This document shows, in pieces, positions 30,513 to 39,597 of a DNA stretch of 64,000 nucleotides. The stretch comes from UBA7239 sp964509075. Its GTDB lineage: Bacteria > Pseudomonadota > Gammaproteobacteria > Pseudomonadales > UBA7239. The notes below the pieces were generated by a model. That model ran no database searches. It was not told the origin of the DNA and worked only from the letters and a program-made list of their open reading frames with translations. Within the stretch, counting starts at the first letter, position 1, and each line of letters starts with the position of its first letter. Where the stretch lies: the NCBI GenBank assembly GCA_964509075.1, contig CAZDWC010000004.1, positions 248,001 to 312,000 on the forward strand, given 5' to 3'. A program made the translations under genes and the position numbers.

Positions 30513-33166
30513 ACGATATTTACCTGCCGCAGCCCAAGCTGGAACCACAGCGCCGCATTGCGCCGATCTGGATGTTGCCCATCCTGGCATTGATCGTCGG
30601 CGGCTGGCTGGTGTGGCGCAGCCTGCTCGATATGGGGCCGAAGATCGGTATCGAGTTTGAAAACGGTGACGGCATCGTTGCCAACCAGACCCAGGTGCAT
30701 TACAAGGGAATTGCGGTGGGGGTGGTGAAAGCCCTGCAGCCGAAGGACGATTTGAGTGGCGTGGTCGTACGCGTGGAAATGGACAAACAGATCGCCAAGA
30801 AACTGGGAGGCGTGCCGAAAGAGGCGCAGTTCTGGCTAGTTCAGCCGCAGGTGACCATGGCGGGTATCTCCGGATTGAACACCATTTTCTCCGGCAATTA
30901 CATCGAACTGGGGCTGCCGGCGGAAAATGCCTCCGGCGAGAAATCCGATTACTTCGTGGCCCTCAAGTCACCGCCGCCGCTCGCACAATCCGTGCCCGGC
31001 CTGCATATCAAGTTCCACACCGACAAGCTTGGCTCAGTCAGTGTCGGCAGCCCGATTTTTGCTCGGCAAATCCAGATCGGCTCAGTCAAGACCACCAGCA
31101 TGGCGCCGGACAGCAGCGGCGTGCTGATTGACGCCCACATCCTGCCCGAATATGCGCATATGGTGCGCAAGGGCTCGCGCTTCTGGAACGCCAGTGGCGT
31201 GCGCATCGACGCTGGCCTGGGTGGTTTGCGGGTGCAGACGGAATCTATCGCCAGCTTGCTGGCCGGAGGCATCAGTTTGGGGCCGGCCGACGATAACTCG
31301 CCGGCCAGTGAGAATGGCGACAACTTCTATCTCTATCAGGATTTTGAAGCGGCAGAGGCCGGCACGTTCATCAACGTGCAGTTTCCGGATGCAGGCAATC
31401 TGGTGAAGGGCGTGACGCGAGTTGTTTATCGCGGCATCACCGTCGGCAAGCTGGTGGATATCTGGTACAGCAGCAAACAGGACGTCGTGTTTGGCCGCTT
31501 CGGCATCGACCCGCGTTTCGAGTCGTTTATCACCGACAAGACGCGTTTCTGGATGGTGAAGCCGCAGCTGTCGGCGGCCGGAGTTTCCGGCCTCGACACG
31601 CTGATTTCCGGTGCCTATCTCACCTTCACGCCGGACAGCACCGGCGAACAGGTTGCCGACATGGAGTTTGTGGCGGCCGATGGCCCTGATCCGCTGGATT
31701 ACAGCGAACCCGGTCTGCATTTGCGTCTGGAGGCGGGCAGCGCTGGCTCCATCAGCGACGGCATGCCGGTCTACTACCGCGAGTTTGTGGTCGGCAGTGT
31801 GCAGAGCCATATGCTGGAGCGCGAGCACATGGCTGTGCATGTGCTGATCCGCCCCGAGTATCGCCAGTTCATCAACCGCTCCAGTCGCTTCTGGAATATC
31901 AGCGGCCTGCGCGTCAGTGCCAGCATCAAGGACGGCTTGCAAGTACAGAGCGCACCGTTGGCCAGTCTCGTCGCAGGCGGTATCGCCTTTGATACGCCCG
32001 TGCCGGGCGAGGACAAGTCGTTGCACGACGGCGCTGTATTCAAGCTCTACGGCAGCGAGCACGAGGCTACGGCACCGGCGCCAGGCAGTGAGCCGGGTCT
32101 GTATATAACCCTCGAAACGCCGGAAGCGGGCGGGCTGGCCGCAGGCGCGCCGGTGCTGCACCGCGATCTGTCGGTGGGCAGCGTGCAGGAGCTGCGTCAC
32201 AGTGAGGATGGCCGGCAGGTGCAAATAAAAGTCTTCATCGAAGCTGCTCACAGCAAACTGTTGGATGGTCACAGCCGCTTCTGGCGCGCCAGTGGCGTTG
32301 AAGTCAGGGCGGGTGCCGGTGGGCTCACGGTGCGCACCGGCTCGATCGGTCAACTGGTGGCAGGCGGTATCGCTTTCGAGCGTTTTGCCGGCGCTGACGA
32401 GAAGCCGGCCAAGGCTCGATCCGTGCGCAATGGCGATCGCTTCCGCCTGTTCAGCGCGCGCGAAGCTGCCGAAAATGCCGGCCTGGATGTGCAGTTGCAA
32501 TTGGCCACGGCCAAAGGTCTCAGCACCGGCAGCGAAATTCGCTATCGCGGATTGGCCATCGGCGAAATTACCCGCCTGCAGTGGCGCGAAGACCTGAAAG
32601 GTGTGATTGCCGATGCGGCGTTGAAAACGGAAGCGACCAGTTTGCTCAACAGCGGCAGCCGTTTCTGGAAGGTGGAGCCAGCGATCGGGCTGGCGCGCAC
32701 GGCCAATCTCGACAGCCTGCTCGGCAGCTATCTGGAATTGCGACCGGGCAGTGGCAAGCCGCAGCGTGAATTCGAGGTGGTGACGCAGGAGCCGGTGCTC
32801 ACTGCGCTCGACACCGGTCTCAACCTGATCCTGACAGCCCAGCGTCTCGGATCATTGAAAGCAGGAGATCCGGTGCTTTACCGACAGGTAAAGGTGGGCG
32901 AAGTGCTCGGCAGTGAACTGGCGGATGATGGCAGCTCGGTGCGCATCTATGTGAATGTCTGGCCACAGCATGCGGCACTGGTGCGCAGCAACAGCCAATT
33001 TTCCAATGTCAGCGGTGTGCGCGTGAAAGCCGGGCTCACCGGCGTAAAAGTGGACACGGAATCCGTTGAATCGTTGCTGGCGGGCGGGATTGCATTTAGT
33101 AATCCGGATAAGGATGGAAAGGCTGTCCGGGAAGGCGCGCAATTTGAGCTCGCTGTTTATAACTAG
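30509..33166 (+). CDS. LetB/PqiB-like intermembrane lipid-transport protein with seven MCE domains
   Basis: An 885-aa protein with one N-terminal helix (WMLPILALIVGGWLVW) and seven MCE repeats. Their starts can be read as FENGDGIVANQT, IKFHTDKLGSVSVG, NVQFPDAGNLVKG, LRLEAGSAGSISDG, ITLETPEAGGLAAG, VQLQLATAKGLSTG and LILTAQRLGSLKAG, each followed by (Y/R)-x-G-(I/L)-x-(V/I)-G. E. coli PqiB has three MCE domains and LetB (YebT, 877 aa) seven, so length and repeat count favour LetB: a periplasm-spanning tube for phospholipids. Confidence 0.93.
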   Translation: MNDIYLPQPKLEPQRRIAPIWMLPILALIVGGWLVWRSLLDMGPKIGIEFENGDGIVANQTQVHYKGIAVGVVKALQPKDDLSGVVVRVEMDKQIAKKLGGVPKEAQFWLVQPQVTMAGISGLNTIFSGNYIELGLPAENASGEKSDYFVALKSPPPLAQSVPGLHIKFHTDKLGSVSVGSPIFARQIQIGSVKTTSMAPDSSGVLIDAHILPEYAHMVRKGSRFWNASGVRIDAGLGGLRVQTESIASLLAGGISLGPADDNSPASENGDNFYLYQDFEAAEAGTFINVQFPDAGNLVKGVTRVVYRGITVGKLVDIWYSSKQDVVFGRFGIDPRFESFITDKTRFWMVKPQLSAAGVSGLDTLISGAYLTFTPDSTGEQVADMEFVAADGPDPLDYSEPGLHLRLEAGSAGSISDGMPVYYREFVVGSVQSHMLEREHMAVHVLIRPEYRQFINRSSRFWNISGLRVSASIKDGLQVQSAPLASLVAGGIAFDTPVPGEDKSLHDGAVFKLYGSEHEATAPAPGSEPGLYITLETPEAGGLAAGAPVLHRDLSVGSVQELRHSEDGRQVQIKVFIEAAHSKLLDGHSRFWRASGVEVRAGAGGLTVRTGSIGQLVAGGIAFERFAGADEKPAKARSVRNGDRFRLFSAREAAENAGLDVQLQLATAKGLSTGSEIRYRGLAIGEITRLQWREDLKGVIADAALKTEATSLLNSGSRFWKVEPAIGLARTANLDSLLGSYLELRPGSGKPQREFEVVTQEPVLTALDTGLNLILTAQRLGSLKAGDPVLYRQVKVGEVLGSELADDGSSVRIYVNVWPQHAALVRSNSQFSNVSGVRVKAGLTGVKVDTESVESLLAGGIAFSNPDKDGKAVREGAQFELAVYN

Positions 33167-33216
33167 CGTCGTTTGATATTACTGTTTCAGTCGCGAAAAT
33201 ATGTGAAAGGTATTTT

Positions 33217-34839
33217 TTGTATATGGATTGGCTTGAAGATTGGCCCCAGGCAGGGGATGCGGGGGACTATCTTTTAAAAGGTGAGGCGTGCGCTCATAGA
33301 GGGGAGTGTTTCCATCAGCTCCGGCCAGTCATCAGTTTGCTGTGGTTTAGCCTGCCTCATCGATTGGGTTTACCGGCAACAGCAATACTGGTTTTGCATG
33401 CATTGTTGCTGCTGCTGTCAATCTCGTTCTCTGTCAAGGCAATTCTCTCCGCAACTGGCCGAACTCTGTATTTTCCAAGACTGCAGTGGGTGTTATTGGC
33501 CGCTGCAAGTTTCTGCATACATGCGATTTTCCTTTGGCCTACATTTTTTAATTCGCTCACTGATACACCGGCTGCGTTACTAACCCTGTGTGGTTTGTCC
33601 ATGATGGCATGGCTCCAAAATGGCAATTTCAGGTTCCGGGGGGCGGGTTATTTCGGGGCGGGACTGCTGATGGGATTTGCAGAGGGATTGCGAATTTTCT
33701 ATTTATATCCTCTGCTTGTTTTTCTTGTGCTTCAAATTTGCATGGCGATTTTTTTTACAAAAAAACGCGATTGGAAAAAGCTGTTTGTCCTCTCTGCTCT
33801 GTTTCCGGTATTGTCGCAAAACCTGTCTACTTTTTACCATGCTGGTGAAGTGTCGCATTTGCCGTCCTCGCCGCAAGTAGAATCCTGGAGCAATACGCAT
33901 CTTGCGAGTAATTACTCTGGCTATGATACATTGAGCACAGAAAGAGGCTACCCGTGGTTTAATGGCCCATGCGCTGTTGCGAAAGGCGTATGGGAGTCCT
34001 GGCAAGACAATGACTGGCGACAATTGTCTTGTCTGATAGGGGGGCGTATTTATTTCTTGCTTGGGAGCTATTCGCGCCACACTTATTATAAGGTGGTCAA
34101 TATCCCTGTTGAAGAAGTTATCATGCCCGACCAGCTCGTGGTTGTTGATGATGCTCATTGGCAGGATCCGCACAGTGGAGGAGCGACGATCTTTCGGGTT
34201 GAGTCGGGATCTGGAGGCGGTGGCTGGGAAATTTTAACTTCTGCTATGTTCAAGAAGGAATCTGTAACAATCGGACTCACGACACAGTCGGATAATATTG
34301 GTTCCAGTCTGATTATGCGGCTTAAATCAGCTGATAATCTGGTTGTGGCGGAGAAGTTAATGCCCATGACAGCGAAACCATATCGTCATTTTCTTCATGC
34401 ACACATACCCTCCGCCGGTAAATATGTATTGTCTGTTGGCGTGGATCACGAAAATCTGGCGCCTGTCATTTTCCAGACGGGTGATTTAAATATTACCCCG
34501 TCAGAAGAAGAGGAAGAATATCCCGTTGCATCGAGCAAAGTGAGAAGTTGGTCTTTATTGTTACTTGCTGTGCACGTTTCAATGGTAATTGCTGTTTTCG
34601 TATATGCATTTACAGAGGCGCGGAAATGCAGCTGCTGGATTGTTATAATGGCTCTCCCTGTCTTGCTTTTCCTGCAGGCGCTGGTCGTGATTCCGGAGCA
34701 GAGATTTATTATAGTGACTGATATTTTTTTGTGGCTATTTGTAGTGGGTTTTATAAATTTATATTTTATCAAGCTGGAGAAACGAGCCGCAAATTATCTT
34801 AATGCGCCTGCTTTGCAGGTGCAGATCGGTAATGCCTGA
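33217..34839 (+). CDS. Multi-spanning membrane protein, GT-C-like candidate
   Basis: A 540-aa protein not assigned to a family. It has about eight hydrophobic helices in the first 210 residues, a soluble beta-rich insert (about residues 270-440), an acidic EEEEE stretch, and three C-terminal helices. The opening (DWPQAGDAGDYLLKGE) and topology recall GT-C glycosyltransferases, but no clear catalytic motif is seen. The TTG at 33217 has AAAGG at good spacing; an ATG at 33223 is possible. AT-rich codon use differs from the LetB gene next door, suggesting transfer. Confidence 0.75.
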   Translation: MYMDWLEDWPQAGDAGDYLLKGEACAHRGECFHQLRPVISLLWFSLPHRLGLPATAILVLHALLLLLSISFSVKAILSATGRTLYFPRLQWVLLAAASFCIHAIFLWPTFFNSLTDTPAALLTLCGLSMMAWLQNGNFRFRGAGYFGAGLLMGFAEGLRIFYLYPLLVFLVLQICMAIFFTKKRDWKKLFVLSALFPVLSQNLSTFYHAGEVSHLPSSPQVESWSNTHLASNYSGYDTLSTERGYPWFNGPCAVAKGVWESWQDNDWRQLSCLIGGRIYFLLGSYSRHTYYKVVNIPVEEVIMPDQLVVVDDAHWQDPHSGGATIFRVESGSGGGGWEILTSAMFKKESVTIGLTTQSDNIGSSLIMRLKSADNLVVAEKLMPMTAKPYRHFLHAHIPSAGKYVLSVGVDHENLAPVIFQTGDLNITPSEEEEEYPVASSKVRSWSLLLLAVHVSMVIAVFVYAFTEARKCSCWIVIMALPVLLFLQALVVIPEQRFIIVTDIFLWLFVVGFINLYFIKLEKRAANYLNAPALQVQIGNA

Positions 34840-34904
34840 TTTTTGTTTTCCAGGCTAAAGGTGGTTTTTAGCGTTTTTCGATGCCAGGAAAAGGATTTTC
34901 CATC

Positions 34905-35621
34905 ATGAATAAAAATTTTTCTTTCCTTCGATTTTCTTCTTTACAGCAGCGAATCACCTCCAGCTGTTTGCTGTGCAATTCAGGCGTGCGTGGCTTGAGG
35001 CCGCTGTGTATGAGTTGCGAACAGGCATTGCCGTGGAATACACAGGCGTGTTTGCGTTGCGCCATGCCGCTGCAGAGCGCAGGTCATGTCTGCGGCGACT
35101 GCCTGCAAAAGCCACCGCTGTTCCAACGGGCAGTTTGTCCATTTCGCTATGAGCATCCGGTAGCGGGATTACTCAATCGCTACAAGCATGATGGCAAACT
35201 CCTGTGTGGATATTGGTTGGCGGAATGTGCCGCAGAGTTCATTGCCGAGTATTACCAGCAGTACGGCACGCAGATGCCTGCGTGCATCATGCCAGTGCCA
35301 CTGCACTGGCGGCGTGTACGGCAGCGCGGTTTTGATCAGGGGCTGGAGATTGCCAGGGCGATTTCAAAAAAGCTTGCGCTGCCGGTGGTAAACAACTTGC
35401 GGCGCTTGCGCAACACGGGTAGTCAGCAAGGCCTCAATCGTGAACAACGACAGCACAACCTTGAGGGTGCATTTGCGCTTGCCGGCGCACTGCGCTGGCC
35501 CAGTGTGGCATTGGTGGATGATGTGCTGACAACCGGAAGCACGGCCACAGAGATTGTGCGCTGCCTGCACGCCGCGGGAATTACAGAAGTACATGTATGG
35601 GCGTTGGCGCGCACGCCCTAG
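34905..35621 (+). CDS. comF: ComF-family phosphoribosyltransferase-like protein
   Basis: A 238-aa ComF protein linked to DNA uptake. It has N-terminal zinc-ribbon cysteines (CLLC, CMSC, CLRC, CGDC), MPVPLHWRRVRQRGFDQ, and the phosphoribosyl-pyrophosphate loop VALVDDVLTTGSTATE. The start at 34905 is supported by AAGGA about 10 bases upstream; an earlier in-frame ATG at 34881 lacks one. In many pseudomonads comF is near bioB; here bioB is 27 kb away. Its end overlaps the convergent sulfatase gene by four bases. Confidence 0.94.
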   Translation: MNKNFSFLRFSSLQQRITSSCLLCNSGVRGLRPLCMSCEQALPWNTQACLRCAMPLQSAGHVCGDCLQKPPLFQRAVCPFRYEHPVAGLLNRYKHDGKLLCGYWLAECAAEFIAEYYQQYGTQMPACIMPVPLHWRRVRQRGFDQGLEIARAISKKLALPVVNNLRRLRNTGSQQGLNREQRQHNLEGAFALAGALRWPSVALVDDVLTTGSTATEIVRCLHAAGITEVHVWALARTP

Positions 35622-36967
35622 TCTTTGGAGCTGAAGAACTCGAAATCCACGCGAATCTGCTCGTGCAGAGGGTGAGGCAGGCATTGTTCGAAAATGACAC
35701 GGCGCCCGTCATTGCTGTCATTCGTATCCCTGATCCAGGCATCCATCAACTGTCGATGATGGTTGAGGTCGCTGCGATATTCCGGATCACGCCAGAGATT
35801 ATGACTTTCATCCGAAGCCATCGTCATATCAAAAAACGACTCATAGACTTCACCACGAGGTTTGCTGCCGAGAATGATGTCTGCAAATCGATCGCAGAAG
35901 CGCGAATCGTGATAATTACGCAGATAGAGGAAGTTGCGTGTGCGCACAGCGCGCACATGTAGTGGATTCATTGCGCCATGCTGGTTGGCTTCTGCATAAA
36001 TGGCTTCGCGTGTCGTGCGCGAGGGATCCCGGATGGTTGGCCACATGGATATCCCCTGCATGCTTACCGGAACATCAACATCCGCCAGTGACAGAATCGT
36101 AGGTGCTAGATCAATGCTGCTGACCAGTTGTGTATTGATGTTGCCGGCAGGAATGTGTGAAGGCAGACGCATAACAAGTGGCGTTTTGATACCTTCGTCA
36201 TAGAGTGTGGTCTTGGCGCCTCCAAAAATGGCTCCATTGTCAGACACCACAATGACGAGCGTGTTGTCGAGCAGTTTGTCATGGCGCAGCATGTTCAGCA
36301 TGTTGCCGATGCTGTCGTCGGCGCGTTCGATTTCCCGGTAGTACAGCGATACCTGTTCACGCTCATAAGCATTGTCGGACTGCTCGGGAGAAAGCCGCAC
36401 GTTGCCATTTGCGGCATGCCAGTGATAGGGGGGGGATAGTGCGTAAGGCGCATGGGCGTCGTTGCTGGCCAGCCAGAAAAAAAACGGTTTGTCGGCAGGT
36501 CGGCCTTCGAGCAGTGGCAGCCAGTCGGCAGCGCCAGTGTCTTCGCGCGATTCCAATACCTTGTCAAAATGGCTCTTGAAGGGTTCCCCTAAATGCCATT
36601 TACCTGCCGAGGCTGTGTAATAACCGGCCTGGCGGAGCAGGCGAGGCAGGCTCTCGACGTCGGCCGGAAGCGCATCACCGAGTTTGGGGGCGCCACTGTT
36701 ATGCGGATAGCGCCCGGTGAGCATGCTGGCTCGGCTGGCCGTGCACGAACTGATGGTGAGAAAGGCATTGTCGAAACGCATGCCTTCTGCAGCCAGCTGG
36801 TCGATATTGGGTGTATGCACATAAGGATTGCCAAAGACGCCGATGTCGTGCTGGCCTACATCATCCATGATAAAAATGATGATGTTCGGTCGTGTGCCTG
36901 CAGCGAGCAGTGTGCCAGATAAGCAAAGGGTACAGAGTGTGAGCAGGCTGGACAGATAGTGGCGCAT
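35618..36967 (-). CDS. Secreted type I sulfatase
   Basis: About 449 aa with a signal peptide (MRHYLSSLLTLCTLCLSG, cut near LLAAG). Metal site DDVGQHD, formylglycine motif SSCTASRASMLTGRYP (C-T-A-S-R, a variant of CxPSR), AGKWHLGE, and VVSDNGAIFG are all present. Such enzymes remove sulfate from glycans or other esters in the periplasm and need a formylglycine-generating enzyme, not seen here. The start could be 36991 or 37003. A C7 run in the coding strand (36426-36434 region) is a possible slippage site. Confidence 0.9.
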   Translation of the reverse strand: MRHYLSSLLTLCTLCLSGTLLAAGTRPNIIIFIMDDVGQHDIGVFGNPYVHTPNIDQLAAEGMRFDNAFLTISSCTASRASMLTGRYPHNSGAPKLGDALPADVESLPRLLRQAGYYTASAGKWHLGEPFKSHFDKVLESREDTGAADWLPLLEGRPADKPFFFWLASNDAHAPYALSPPYHWHAANGNVRLSPEQSDNAYEREQVSLYYREIERADDSIGNMLNMLRHDKLLDNTLVIVVSDNGAIFGGAKTTLYDEGIKTPLVMRLPSHIPAGNINTQLVSSIDLAPTILSLADVDVPVSMQGISMWPTIRDPSRTTREAIYAEANQHGAMNPLHVRAVRTRNFLYLRNYHDSRFCDRFADIILGSKPRGEVYESFFDMTMASDESHNLWRDPEYRSDLNHHRQLMDAWIRDTNDSNDGRRVIFEQCLPHPLHEQIRVDFEFFSSKD

Positions 36968-37081
36968 GGATTGCCGGATAATCTCGATCATGCTGCCCAG
37001 CATAACGTAATGATGGCTACCCTCGCATCATCCGCCTGCCTATAATGCAGCACCAACCTTCCTGCCTGATGAGAGTCTCTT

Positions 37082-37306
37082 ATGGAACCAATTACTTCGT
37101 TGCTGGTATTTTTTGGTGTGGCATCCCTGCTGATCAGCTGGGTTTACCTGATCATCATGTCATTCAAGGCTGATTATGCCTGGGGTTTCATGAGTGTATT
37201 CCTGCCGCCGCTGTCCTATCTCTACGCGCTGTTCAATCTGGGCAAGACTTGGGAAGTGTTGGCGCTGGCGGTGGTGGGAACCGGTTTTCTTATCGGCGCC
37301 TGCTGA
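37082..37306 (+). CDS. Small two-TM protein
   Basis: A 74-aa protein made almost wholly of two or three hydrophobic segments (LLVFFGVASLLISWVYLIIM, then VFLPPLSYLYALF and VLALAVVGTGFLIGAC). It has an upstream GAGAG RBS and is followed by a strong terminator, so I consider it a real gene. I do not recognise it. Function unknown. Confidence 0.75.
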   Translation: MEPITSLLVFFGVASLLISWVYLIIMSFKADYAWGFMSVFLPPLSYLYALFNLGKTWEVLALAVVGTGFLIGAC

Positions 37307-37325
37307 AGACGACACATCTGTATCA

Positions 37326-37348
37326 AGCCACCTGCGGGTGGCTTTTTT
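37326..37348 (+). terminator. Rho-independent terminator after the small two-TM gene
   Basis: AGCCACC-TGCG-GGTGGCT followed by TTTTT, 20 bases after the stop codon. Confidence 0.9.
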
Positions 37349-37380
37349 ATTGGCTGCGGCTTTGTCGCATGCGCAAGTAT

Positions 37381-38421
37381 TCAATGGCAGCAGGCCAGCA
37401 ACTTGAAGCGGCCATTGTTGGCGACTAATGACACGTCGTGAAAATGTTGCCGGGCAAGTTTTTCGATGCCGATAAAGCTGTTCACCACAAACAGGGCTCG
37501 TCCGTTTTTCGAAAGCAATTTTGCAGCATGACGCAGGAATTTTTTGGTGAGTTCGCTCTCGATACTGAAGCCCTGATGAAAAGGCGGATTGCACAGGATC
37601 ATGTCAAATGCGCCAAGCAATGATGCGCCGGCATCATCCGCCACGACATCAACTGCCATGCCGAAATGCGCAGCATTCTGCTGCATGGCCAGCAGCGCTG
37701 CGGCGTTGTTGTCGGTGGCAGTACGCTGCGATAGCGGCAGGTGGCGGGTCATCACCGTGAGATAGCCATAGCCGCAACCGAGATCGAGCATGGATTGCGG
37801 TGATCTTGAAAATTGCGCAAGAAATTCAGGCAGGTGTTCGACAAGAAAGGCGCTGCCTTGATCAATCTTGTCCCAGCCGAAAATGCCAGGTTTGCTGAAA
37901 AAGTCCAGGGCGGGCGTCTGAATCAAGCGAAGTGCAGTGTAGTCCTGCGCATCAAATCCGTTTTGTGGTGTTGTGGATGTCTTGCAGAAGTCGCCGCGAT
38001 AGACAACGCCGTGTTTCCTGCTATGGCCATTGCCGTATTGTGAAGCGAGTTTGTCGATAAAGGTTTTACTGCCTTCATTTTTCAGGCCGGCAATGCTGAG
38101 TTGCCCGCCATTTTCCAGGAGAGAGGATGCATGGTTGAAGACATGGTGGTTCACAGCCTTTTCTTTCGAAATCCGGTAGACGATGCGCGCAAGGCTTTCC
38201 TGCGGCAAAGCTGAAAAATCAAAATCGGAAAACAGCGCGTGGTGGCCGGCGCGCTGCGCCTGTTGTGCCACGTCAAAGCGGTTGCTCATGATGGTCAGGT
38301 TTTCACGCGCAGGAATGCTGTGCGCGCAGTCGAGGGCATTTTCATCTGCGAGCCACAGCGTCGTGCCGCCAGAAGCCTGCAGATCCGGCAGCAGGATGTC
38401 GAGAGCTGGATCGCGCATCAC
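37381..38421 (-). CDS. rsmC: RsmC-type 16S rRNA m2G methyltransferase
   Basis: A 346-aa protein with two related Rossmann halves. The C-terminal half is catalytic: MLDLGCGYGYLTVM for SAM and ILCNPPFHQGF (NPPF), the N2-guanine methyltransferase signature. The segment PGIFGWDKIDQGSAFLVEHLP is typical of RsmC/RlmG. RsmC methylates G1207 of 16S rRNA; RlmG is the alternative. It overlaps rsuA by four bases, pairing two rRNA-modifying genes. Confidence 0.9.
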   Translation of the reverse strand: MMRDPALDILLPDLQASGGTTLWLADENALDCAHSIPARENLTIMSNRFDVAQQAQRAGHHALFSDFDFSALPQESLARIVYRISKEKAVNHHVFNHASSLLENGGQLSIAGLKNEGSKTFIDKLASQYGNGHSRKHGVVYRGDFCKTSTTPQNGFDAQDYTALRLIQTPALDFFSKPGIFGWDKIDQGSAFLVEHLPEFLAQFSRSPQSMLDLGCGYGYLTVMTRHLPLSQRTATDNNAAALLAMQQNAAHFGMAVDVVADDAGASLLGAFDMILCNPPFHQGFSIESELTKKFLRHAAKLLSKNGRALFVVNSFIGIEKLARQHFHDVSLVANNGRFKLLACCH

Positions 38422-39116
38422 GTCACGCCTGCAATTTCATCGGCAGTGAGCGCGCGATAATCGCCAGGCTGCAGTGCGGCGTCCAGCACAATCGCGCCAA
38501 TGGATTCGCGGTGCAGCGCGGTGACAGCATTGCCGACGGCAGCCAGCATGCGTTTTACCTGATGGTATTTGCCTTCGTGAATGCCGAGCTGGATGTGTTG
38601 TCGGGTTGCATCCAGAAACAGTAGTTCTGCAGGTTGAGTTGGCCCGGATTCGCCGTGCAGCAATACACCATTGCGCAGCTGGTTGGCAGCACTTTCGTCC
38701 AGCGGCTCTGCCAGTGTTGCGCGATAGGTTTTCCGGCACAGGCGTGACGGCGCCGTGATGCGATGATTCCACTGGCCATCGTCAGTGATCAACACCAGAC
38801 CGGTGGTGTCGATGTCGAGCCGACCGGCAATCTGCAGTTCCTCCAACCGGTCTTCGTCGAGCAGATCCAGCACAATCGGGTGTTCGCTGTCGCTGTTGGC
38901 GCACACATAGCCTTGCGGCTTGTGCAGCATGTAATAACGCGGTTTCGGCAGGGTAATGGGCAGGCCGCACAATAGTATGCTGTCCGTTTCCTTTATCTGC
39001 GCGTCTGCTTTTTTGCAGAGTGCGTTGTTGACAGTGACATCGCCGCCGCGCACGGCACGCTGCGCCTGCTGGCGACTGAGGCCGGTGCTGTGGCAGATAA
39101 ATTTGTCGAGGCGCAT
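38418..39116 (-). CDS. rsuA: 16S rRNA pseudouridine synthase RsuA
   Basis: A 232-aa pseudouridine synthase with an N-terminal S4 RNA-binding domain (MRLDKFICHSTGLSRQQAQRAVRGGDVTVN) and a catalytic domain bearing the RLDIDTTGLVLITDDG motif with its active Asp, and EGKYHQVKRMLAAVGN. Makes pseudouridine 516 in 16S rRNA in relatives. Followed by rsmC (ATGA overlap). Confidence 0.93.
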   Translation of the reverse strand: MRLDKFICHSTGLSRQQAQRAVRGGDVTVNNALCKKADAQIKETDSILLCGLPITLPKPRYYMLHKPQGYVCANSDSEHPIVLDLLDEDRLEELQIAGRLDIDTTGLVLITDDGQWNHRITAPSRLCRKTYRATLAEPLDESAANQLRNGVLLHGESGPTQPAELLFLDATRQHIQLGIHEGKYHQVKRMLAAVGNAVTALHRESIGAIVLDAALQPGDYRALTADEIAGVT

Positions 39117-39126
39117 ATTTAAAGAA

Positions 39127-39597
39127 TCAATCGATATGGCGGCGCTGTACCAGTGAAGCTACTTCGCCGGAGAACACCAGTTCGTCGCGCTGGTTGTACA
39201 TGCGGCCTTCGCAACGCACGATGCCGGCAAACGGGCGGCTGCCAGACACGCGTTTTTCCAGGCAGGAATATTCGTAGCGCAGTGAATCATTCGGACGAAT
39301 CGGCGAAGCGAAGCGCAATTTGTCAAAGCCGAGTGCGCTGATGGCTGCCACTTTGCGATCGCCCTGCTGGCCGAGATGCACGTAGATCGGAAATGCGTGC
39401 GCCGACGAGGCGACCAGCCCGCCGAAAATGGAATCCCTGGCGGCGATGGGGTCGACATGAAAGGGTTGCGGATCCCACTTCCTGCCCATGCTGATAATTT
39501 CTTCTTCGGTGACGACGTAGCGTTTCTCGATATGAAGAACTTCGCCGACGATGTAGTCTTCGAAGTGAATATAGTCATCAGGGAAATGCATGTTCAT
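39127..39597 (-). CDS. MaoC-like dehydratase-fold protein
   Basis: A 156-aa hot-dog-fold protein: FEDYIVGEVLHIEKRYVVTEEEI, MGRKWDPQPFHVDPIAARDSIFGGLVASS, and a C-terminal NQRDELVFSG. The catalytic Asp/His of MaoC hydratases are in the DPQPFHVDP run. It overlaps waaP by four bases, an odd partner for an LPS kinase. It resembles the MaoC at 17.5 kb along its length. Confidence 0.88.
   Translation of the reverse strand: MNMHFPDDYIHFEDYIVGEVLHIEKRYVVTEEEIISMGRKWDPQPFHVDPIAARDSIFGGLVASSAHAFPIYVHLGQQGDRKVAAISALGFDKLRFASPIRPNDSLRYEYSCLEKRVSGSRPFAGIVRCEGRMYNQRDELVFSGEVASLVQRRHID

Noticed and set aside
31082..32500. 472-codon minus-strand frame inside the LetB-like gene
   Set aside because: Shadow of the seven-MCE gene; no signature, no RBS.
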